24,157 nt of DNA from Emiliania huxleyi CCMP1516. Taxonomy: Eukaryota; Haptophyta; Isochrysidales; Noelaerhabdaceae. Made by a program: the position numbers and the translations under genes. Positions 17,973 to 24,157 of the stretch are shown here, piece after piece. Where the stretch lies: contig NW_005200049.1 of NCBI RefSeq assembly GCF_000372725.1, positions 138,001-162,157 of the forward strand, read 5' to 3'. Position 1 is the first letter of the stretch. The number at the start of each line of letters is the position of its first letter. Under the pieces are notes generated by a model. That model saw only the letters and a program-made list of their open reading frames with translations, was not told where the DNA came from and ran no database searches.

Positions 17973-20559
17973 CTCCCCATATCTCGCCTGTGCGCGGCTC
18001 GACACGCCGCGAGAGATAGAGAGGTGTGTGTGACAGAGGCGGAGAGGAGGCGGGAGAGGTGCGTGAGATGAGAAGTTGAATGAACGCCATCAGAGAGTCC
18101 CAGCAGCGGAGATGCCGCTGCAAGCGCGCTCTTCCCCCAGCCGAACCCGCCACCGCGTGTGAGGCGGTGTGTGTTGCGTGAGGAGAGGCAACCACGACTA
18201 CGAGGCGCCCGACTGGCGGTGCGGCTGCCTCTCGGACCAAAAGCAGTGCCACCCGGTGCAAGGGGTGGCCGAGCAGTCCCTCTCACACTCCCAGAACAAG
18301 CGGGCAGCTGGCCTCTCAGAGGGGCGACGCGTTCGGAGAGCTACGGGGGCACACCGCCGCGGGGTCCGCGAGACAGCAGTGCCCCTTCTCCCCGTCTCTC
18401 CCCATCTCTCCCCATGTCCATGTCTCCCCACATCTCCCCACACCGCCGCGGGGTCCGCGAGGCAGCAGTGCTCCTTCGCCGCTGCGGCGGCTCCAGCGTC
18501 GGCGGCGGCGCCTCCTGCGCCGCCGCCTGCTGCGCGCCCGCGCGGCGAGAGAAACGGCCCCACCTCGGCCACCTCGCAGCCGGGCGTCGCCGGCGGCGCC
18601 GCCTCCAGCCTCGCCTTGTCCCTCCGCGCCTGTGTCTCGGCGTTCGCCGCGAGGCTGAGCCGCTCCCGCTGCACGTGCGCGCGCACCTGTGCGAGCGGAG
18701 ACCCCACCTCCGCTCTTCACACTCGCCTTGTCTCTCCGCCTGCGGGGTGTCGCTGCACGTGCTGCCGAGCTGCCGCCGCCGCTGGTGCACTGGGCGCGGC
18801 GCTGCTACCGCGCCATGTCGTGGCTGCTCGCGCTGCCTCTGCGCTGCCCACGCGCGGCTTGGCGGGCGGGCGACACCATCGCCGCTCGTGCACCAGCCGC
18901 CGCCGGGCAACGCATGTGCTGTGAGCCAGCAGGCGTGGCCTCTGCGCCGGGTGCGCGCACGAGCCAGCCGAGGAGCGCCTCGTACCTCTTCATATCTCCC
19001 CACATCTCCCCACATCTCCCCAGCGCACCAGCCAGCCGAGGATCGCCTCGTCGTCCCTCTGCAGCGAATCGAGCCGCTCGAGCGACGACAGCGCTTCGTC
19101 CGGCCTACAGAGCTCGGGCAAGCTCGGGCAAGCTCGGCCAAGCTCGGCCAATCTCGAATCATCAGAGATTTTGAGAGAGAGATTCGAGAGATCTCGGCTC
19201 GGCGGGGGTCGCTCCATCCTCCACCTCCACGCGTCCATCATCAGCAGCGCGCGCTCGAGCAGCGCGGCGGAGTAGTTTGGGTACGCGCGCAGCGCCGTGC
19301 CGAGCGCCGCCTCCGCCGCGTCGAAGCGCGCGGCGCCCAGCCGGCGCAGGCTCTGCGCGCGCCGCAGCTGCATCGCCGCGGCCGCCCACCCGCCGCTCGC
19401 CTACACACCCGACCTCGTCTCGACTCGCGTCTCGGCGCAATCTCGGCCAACCTCGCCGCCCGCCGCCAGCTCACCCGTGCGGCTCTCTCGAACAGCTCGG
19501 CCGCGCTCTCGGCCTGGTCCGCCGATAGCGCCTCCCGCGCCGCGCTCGCGTCCGCCGCCGCCGCGGCCGGCATCTCGTCCTCGGCGCCTGATCTCGGACA
19601 ACCTCGGGTCGTCTTGGGGCCACGCCGGCCGCGGCGGAATATGTGTCGTCCTCGCCACCCGCGTGCGGGGCGGTGCCCGTGGGAGGCGGCGGCGCCGCCG
19701 CGCCAGAAAGCATCAGCCGCGCCGCTCGGCGTTCGGCCGCGGCGGCCGTCGCTGCGCGGTGCGCCTCGGCCTCCTTCCGCAGCGACTCGAGCCTCGCGGC
19801 GTCTCGCAGCCCAATCACCTGCCACGGCGGCTCGTCCTCCGGAGCCGTTCGGGACTGTCTCGGAACTATCTCGGAGCTGTCTCGGAGCGGTCTCGGAGCT
19901 GTCTCGGAGCGGTCTCGGAGCTGTCTCGGAGCGGTCTCGGAGCTGTCTCGGAGCGGTCTCGGAACTATGTCGGAAAGGACCTGCCAAGGGAGCTCGTCTT
20001 CGTCGTCCTCCGCCGCGACCCGCACTGCGCCGCCGCCCGCCGCCGCGCCGCCGCCGCCGCCGCCGCCTTCGGTGCCGCCCGTCTTCGCTGCCGCCGCCTC
20101 CGCCTCGGAAGGCGGCACGCGGGAGACACGATGCAGGTGGGACCAGCGCCGCCCAGAGGAGGGGATCAGCGAGTCTCCGGGGCAGGCGAACCGCTCGCGG
20201 AAGTTTGCGTCGAAGAGCACCCATTCGTGGTCTCTGCCGCCGGGCTTCTGCACGTGCGCGAGCGTCCACCCGCTGTGGCTGTGCGGGTAGGCGCCGTGCC
20301 CGACGGTGGAGGCCAGCGAGGGTGGCAGGGCGCTCGTCGCTGCGGCGGAGTCCAGCCGCGGGCCGAAGACTCCATTCATCGGGTCGATGCTGCTTCCCGT
20401 CACAAAGAAGCCGAGTACGGGCTCAGAGAGCCGCACGTACCCGCCAAAGCGCGGGCCGCCGCCGCCGCCGCCGCCCGAGTAGGGCGTCACTCCGCCGGGC
20501 GCTACCATTTGCTGGCCGGCGGTGCTCGCGAGGAGGAGCAGAGCAGAGGCGGCACGCAT
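16910..20559 (-). CDS. Secretory TPR / J-domain co-chaperone with C-terminal KEEL
   Basis: Exons 20559-19981, 19818-19656, 19587-19475, 19400-19213, 19104-19029, 18686-18444, 17771-17448, 17355-17287, 17215-16910; 686 aa, phases consistent. A signal peptide (MRAASALLLLASTAG) leads an unrecognised 170-residue domain (FVTGSSIDPMNGVFG, GRRWSHLHRVSR). Helical TPR-like pairs follow (ESAAELFERAAR, RFDAAEAALGTALRAYPNYS, DEALSSLERLDSL), then HVQRERLSLAANAETQARRD and CCLADPAAVCPEVVDKLNW. The J domain is at residues about 550-610 (YWRLGVPVDFSAQELKRAYR, His576-Pro577-Asp578, HDCLADAACRRAFDEG). HPD stimulates Hsp70 ATPase. The protein ends KEEL, a KDEL-like ER retrieval signal. Signal + TPR + J + KEEL suggests an ER partner of BiP like DNAJC3. 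Donors GT, GC, GT, GC, GT, GT, GA, GT. The exon-4 end could be 19219 instead. An 18-nt microexon (18978-18961) could replace the end of exon 5. Confidence 0.82.
17356..17447 (-). other. TPR-J intron with a GA donor and 11-bp boundary repeat
   Basis: Reading the minus strand, CGGCGCAG/GAG occurs at the exon end and again at the next exon start. Only a GAG...CAG intron of 92 nt restores DFSAQELKRAYR, the canonical J-domain helix. No GT donor in the right phase exists nearby; a GC donor 12 nt downstream would insert four residues in the helix. Confidence 0.65.
17772..18443 (-). other. Composite 672-nt intron of the TPR-J gene
   Basis: Far longer than its neighbours. It contains the CA microsatellite, a 31-nt block (18035-18065) shared with the GA-donor intron at 17408-17438, and a 38-bp copy (18350-18387, two mismatches) of the exon 6 end and donor (18439-18476). 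It seems to have grown by several insertions or duplications. Splicing joins CCLADPAA to VCPEVVDK. Confidence 0.65.
17896..17971. repeat. (CA)38 microsatellite in an intron
   Basis: Uninterrupted CA dinucleotides for 76 bp inside the largest intron (17772-18443) of the TPR-J gene; it reads GT on the sense strand. Such tracts are highly mutable and can affect splicing. Confidence 0.97.
19840..19980 (-). repeat. 22-bp tandem repeat in TPR-J intron 1
   Basis: Alternating TCTCGGAGCTG and TCTCGGAGCGG 11-mers (plus-strand reading) for roughly 120 bp in the 162-nt GT-AG intron 19819-19980. Sense strand reads CAGCTCCGAGA. Confidence 0.85.
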
Positions 20560-22163
20560 GATTGCAGCGCAGAGCGCGCGAAGAGCTATACCACGGAGAG
20601 GTAGCGCCGACTCGGCCTGCGGCCAAACTCGGCGCCGCCGCCTTGATAAGCTGTGGGCCGCTCGCAGTCTGGTCGTGGTCGAGACCGAGGTGCCGAACTG
20701 AGAGGCACTACTGGAGGCTTCCTCCGGCCACCGCTCGACTACCCACGCACATGGCCGGTCCTGTGGCTTGCCTGGACTCGCTCAGAAGCCTCAATTTGCG
20801 CACACCTTTGCTCTCTGGCTCCCGCGAGTGCGTTCAGGCCACTCAAGCAGGCGACGCCAAGCACCCGCAATGCATCTCGCCGGGGCGCCACCTATCGACC
20901 CGACTGATTGGCAGCATCAAAGCCGACCCCATGACGGTCCTTCAGCCCCACGAGGTAGGCAGTTGCGCCCTGATCTCGGTCCAAGACGGCCAACGCCGTG
21001 TCCGGCACCTGCTGACTGCTTCACGGGGATGCCCCCCCCGGACACATGCTGCAGCCCCGAGTGGATGTATTGGTCGTTTGTGGGTCCCCCAAGACTACTC
21101 TAGTAGGGGCCGGGCGCTTGAGCGTCGGCGGTACACCTGTGCAGATGTTGCACGGGTGAAATGGCTCCTCGTACAGGGTAGGAGGCAGGTGGTGGGTTTG
21201 AGTGTCGTGAGTGCTTGCAGCCGCGAGTGCAGCACCGTTTGTGACTCCCATGGATGCAGTTGGGTGGGGCACGGTGCTGGGGGGCGGTCCGGTGCGCCAC
21301 AACAGCCTCCCTGGCTGACCCCCATCCAGTTCGGCACCTCCATCCTGACCGTGGAACCCCAACTTCAACCGGTCATATCTCGGGCGGACTGGCACCTCAG
21401 GAGCTCATCCTGGGCGGTTTGGGGAAGTCTTGGGGGTGTACTTGAAGGTGGGAAAAAGAGTTTTGCACGAGATCTTAACCGGGGGGCAGTCTGAGCACCG
21501 TGAAAACAGCGGCCCACAGCTTATTTCAAAACGCCTACACACACACTCTATTCGCGGGGGCGGAGGTGTGCGTGCAGACCCCAATCGGGTCCGATTTCGC
21601 TGCCGCCTCGCGCCGCTGCTGCCCTCGCCAGCAAGCAGCCGCCGCGGTGCGCGGTTGCAGCGCCATCCATCGTGCGGCCTGGCGGTCGACTCGCCCTCGG
21701 CCTCCGCTGGCGGCTGCCGCAAGAGCGGCTGGCTCACGACAGCGTCTTACCGGTTTCGGGTGGGAGAGTACAGGACGTCTGGCGAGTAACTGTGTATGTA
21801 AGTGAGATCGGTCTTGGTACCAGGCACGGTCGAACAAGAGAGAGAGATTTTTAGCAATGCCAAACAATGCGAAACACTCGTTTACGTTCCCCGACCCCGG
21901 TCCCTACCCCCGCCTGCGCCGTGCGCGGCGCGGCTCTACTCGTAGTGAGGACGAGAGCCATCTCTGATCTCATAACGCACATCTCTCCACACCGCGACTC
22001 ATCGTTATCCTCTCCTGACAACCTGAGACTCTCCGACCTAGGGCTAATGCTGAACGTACTCAACAGATAGTAGACGTCTCATTGGACATTGAACGACTGA
22101 ACACGACGGCACAGGCCACATGGCTGTGGCTGCCTCAATCGGACACTCCAAGCGGACACTCTC
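20560..22163. other. Long region without a recognised gene
   Basis: About 1.6 kb upstream of the TPR-J start. A 310-codon open frame on the plus strand (20562-21494) has no domain, starts at TTG, and looks like translated non-coding DNA. I see no tandem repeats or RNA genes. It should include the TPR-J promoter. Confidence 0.5.
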
Positions 22164-22694
22164 TCACGCGGCCCGCACCGCCATCCGGCATGTTGACCAC
22201 GAGTTCTCTCCCGACAGCTCTTCGAGCGGATCGAGCCAGAAGTCCGTCTGCCGCGCCGAGAGCTTCGCCAGACACGTCTGGGGCTCATTCGACCACATGG
22301 GCGGCGGAGGCCCAGTCTCAGAGGCGGGAGCCTCCGTCCCCGTGCTGTTGTGAGGCCAACTGATGCACCTCGGCGAATCGGGCGACTGACTCTCAAGCGC
22401 GACAGCGTCGAGGCATGCCTCGAGCATACACAGCATCTCGAGCTCGTCTCTGTCTTTGATCCAGTCGCGCAGCTCCTGTGACGTCACTCCAAACTCGCGG
22501 CACGTCGGGCTGATGCGATACCAGACGGGGCGCGCACGCGCAGCGCGGACTGCACGGAGCTTGAAGCGAGCCGTGCGTGAGTCGCGCTCCGCCGCCGTGT
22601 CGGTTGTGGACACGCACGGACTGCACAGAGCCGCCATCGTGTCCAGGACGGTTCGCTCGGGCGCCTCCAAAAGGCAATCGCTGAGGCGTGTCAA
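22164..22694 (-). CDS. Small protein with a Brinker/pogo-like helix-turn-helix
   Basis: 176 aa. The central part, ARFKLRAVRAARARPVWYRI then SPTCREFGVTSQELRDWIKD and RDELEMLCMLEAC, fits the pattern FKLxVVxxA...xxxFGVxxxxVRxWxKxxDxL of the small DNA-binding HTH seen in Brinker and at the N-terminus of pogo- or CENP-B-like transposases. No DDE catalytic domain follows; the C-terminus is short, acidic and Pro/Ser-rich. It may be a transposase remnant, a domesticated regulator, or the first exon of a longer gene. Start at Met 22694, in a T-rich stretch. Pattern recognition only. Confidence 0.45.
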   Translation of the reverse strand: MTRLSDCLLEAPERTVLDTMAALCSPCVSTTDTAAERDSRTARFKLRAVRAARARPVWYRISPTCREFGVTSQELRDWIKDRDELEMLCMLEACLDAVALESQSPDSPRCISWPHNSTGTEAPASETGPPPPMWSNEPQTCLAKLSARQTDFWLDPLEELSGENSWSTCRMAVRAA

Positions 22695-23713
22695 TCGTGC
22701 GGCCTTTTCTTCTTTTATTTATTTTCTTTCCGTCGATTCCTTTCTCATAACACAGATGCCAGGGGCGGGGCTTGCATTTTTGCCGTCGCCAGTCGCCCCC
22801 CCAAACGCAGATCCCTCTTTGGTATGGTTTCTTTCTTTTTCCTCAAGGTACACCTCACCTCGGGAGCCGCCTAATAAGCGACTCCTGCGAGGACGACGAG
22901 GAACTTCTGACATTCTCTTTCCTGGGGGCAGGGGACCACGGGTCGCTGGCATACTAGGGGGGGAAGGGTGGTGGGCGGCGACCGCCGCATACCGTCCTAT
23001 GGCGGCGAGAGTATCGCTACGCCAGGGAGGACAAGGTCAAGGACGCTGCTGTTCGTTCGAGTCGTTCGGTCGGTGGGTTGGGAAGGGGGTCGTCGAGATC
23101 GTATCAAGCCGCGTTTCTTCAAGCAGGGTGGGCCGGTCTCTTCGACGGCGCCTACCTAAGGGGTTGCCGTCTGCTGTGCTCCTTTTGGTAGGAATTCCTA
23201 CCTGTGTCGAACCTGTGTCGGTGAGAGAGAGTTCTGTTTGTTGAATTCTTCAAGCAGTGTGTGCCAGTCCGCGCCAGTCCGCGCCCTTGCGGTCTCAGCC
23301 CTACCTGGCCGTTCTATATTATAGAATGGCATCCTATAATGTAGAATGGCGTCTCGCGCGCGCTCACCCGGCCGCCTCGCAGCCCCAGCGGCCGGGGGGC
23401 GCTTGCCGGGGTTGAGGCTGGTCACACACAGGCGCCACTTTAACGCGGCGAGCCAGAGGAGTCACACAGGAGAGCCCCAACACGCCACATTTTCAGCAGC
23501 AGACGGGCCGCGGTGAGCGCCCATTCTATATCGAAGAATGGGGTCCGCCGCCGTCCCCCACGGCCTCCTCACGCCCCCAGCGGCAGCGTGCCGCTCGGCC
23601 AGACTGGTGGGGTTCGCGACAAGCGCCAGTTCAACACAGAGAAGCCCAACAGTCCGCAAATGAGAGTCCTCCCCCCCGCCCCGGCAAACCAGAGCAGACG
23701 CCGGGGGCCGCGT
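22695..23713. other. Intergenic region with diverged duplicated blocks
   Basis: No gene recognised. 23204-23285 is related to the repeat at 7247-7365. 23310-23460 and 23520-23660 look like diverged copies of one unit: both begin with an inverted repeat on TTCTAT/ATAGAA or CATTCT/AGAATG, then run through CCCCAGCGGC and GCGCCA(C/G)TT. Confidence 0.45.
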
Positions 23714-23875
23714 ATGGCGAAAGCAAACGCACGACGGCCGCCGGCGGCCGTTGAGCCGCTGCCGCCGTTCGAGCCTTGGATGTCCGTCCGTCGCCGCCTG
23801 TGGCGAGGGCAGTGGAAGTGTGAGATTTGTGCTCGCAAGTGGTGGGCGGGCGAAAGGGTCGGGCGGCAGAAGTGA
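23714..23875 (+). CDS. Unrecognised 53-residue ORF with a CxxC pair
   Basis: MAKANARRPPAAVEP, PLPPFEPWMSVRRRLWRG, then WKCEICARKWWAGER. The Trp-rich, basic C-terminus with CEIC could be half of a zinc finger, the rest lost or in another exon. No neighbour supports it. It may be chance. Confidence 0.2.
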   Translation: MAKANARRPPAAVEPLPPFEPWMSVRRRLWRGQWKCEICARKWWAGERVGRQK

Positions 23876-23929
23876 GCAGACAGCGCGAATGCGGTCTACC
23901 TGTGTCACATCATCTACTCCTCGTGTCAC

Positions 23930-24157
23930 CTAGTCATGGTCCTCGCTTCCCTGCCCGATCTCCGAGTCCTGCGCCTCGCCTGAGTCCTCGTCCAAGTTCG
24001 AGTAGTCCTCTCCTCGTCTTCGTCCTCGTCTTCGTCCTCTTCGTCGATCTCGTCGAGCCGGGCGGCTCCTGGCCCGTCCCGGCCGTGACGCATGGGCCGA
24101 CTTGCTAAGCGGGCGGGGAGACGGACCGCCAGCTCTGCTGCTGCCTGTGCTGCCCGT
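23930..24157 (-). CDS. Acidic C-terminal end of a partial gene
   Basis: Reading the minus strand to a TAG at 23930-23932 gives DYSNLDEDSGEAQDSEIGQG SEDHD. Just upstream, in another frame, is a run DEIDEEDEDEDEDEE. The two would join if two bases were absent at about 24007-24013 (GAGGAGAGGAC). Acidic tails of this kind occur on chromatin and nucleolar proteins. The rest lies outside the window, so no family can be named. Alternatively, AG at the junction is a splice acceptor and the acidic run lies in an intron. Confidence 0.3.
   Translation of the reverse strand, partial: TGSTGSSRAGGPSPRPLSKSAHASRPGRARSRPARRDRRRGRRRGRRRGEDYSNLDEDSGEAQDSEIGQGSEDHD

Noticed and set aside
18126..18152. Minus-strand GGFGWGKSAL, matching the Walker A consensus
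   Set aside because: No Walker B or fold around it; it lies inside the same intron, so chance is likely.
18160..18250. Plus-strand GNHDYEAPDWRCGC, resembling a metallophosphatase GNHD motif
   Set aside because: It lies in the large TPR-J intron, is only about 25 residues, and lacks the other motifs of that family.
18159..20561. 800-codon plus-strand frame
   Set aside because: Antisense to the TPR-J gene, Arg/Ala/Pro-rich, and explained by GC-rich codons of the true strand.
20562..21494. 310-codon plus-strand frame
   Set aside because: TTG start, no domain, composition like translated non-coding DNA. Left as unassigned.
23827..24108. 93-codon plus-strand frame at the right edge
   Set aside because: Antisense to the acidic coding run on the minus strand; Ser/Leu/Val repeats come from its GAC/GAA codons.

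Overview
Nuclear DNA of a GC-rich unicellular eukaryote, most likely a marine alga. A haptophyte such as Emiliania, Chrysochromulina or Prymnesium is my best guess; a pelagophyte or dinoflagellate is possible. Reasons: short introns (about 60-200 nt) inside clear protein families, no bacterial operon signals, strong GC bias, simple-sequence arrays inside introns, and a HET-like/leucine-rich-repeat protein of a type I associate with such algae. The species is inferred, not shown.

Layout. 1-542 (-): start of a protein disulfide isomerase, cut by the window edge. 1554-2987 (+): intronless F-box/RCC1-repeat gene. 3231-5918 (+): eight-exon gene joining a complete nitrilase to a TauD-type Fe(II)/2-oxoglutarate dioxygenase. 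5955-6831 (-): broken FAD-dependent monooxygenase. 7400-8910 (+): six-exon CmcJ/NvfI-type dioxygenase. 9346-10773 (-): second F-box/RCC1 gene, an inverted paralog of the first. 10864-11897 (-): GT8 glycosyltransferase carrying a frameshift. 12418-13565 (+): frameshifted HET-like/LRR gene. 13954-15003 (-): F-box-like helical protein with a possible TRRAP-like segment. 15004-16909: repeats and palindromes. 16910-20559 (-): nine-exon TPR/J-domain gene with a signal peptide and a C-terminal KEEL, so probably an ER co-chaperone. 20560-24157: mostly non-coding as far as I can see, with a helix-turn-helix ORF at 22164-22694 (-) and the acidic end of a partial gene at the right edge.

Two themes stand out. 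First, the introns: in many of them the first 10-20 nt repeat the first bases of the next exon, as if the intron had inserted with a target-site duplication (introner-like). Donors are GT, GC and apparently GA, and nearly every acceptor is AG followed by G. Several introns also carry a duplicated copy of the exon end plus donor. Second, the oxidative genes: nitrilase-TauD, FAD enzyme and CmcJ-like oxygenase lie together between two inverted RCC1 paralogs and may form a small metabolic cluster. The broken genes are each disrupted by a tiny (mostly 2-4 nt) insertion that usually looks like a local duplication.
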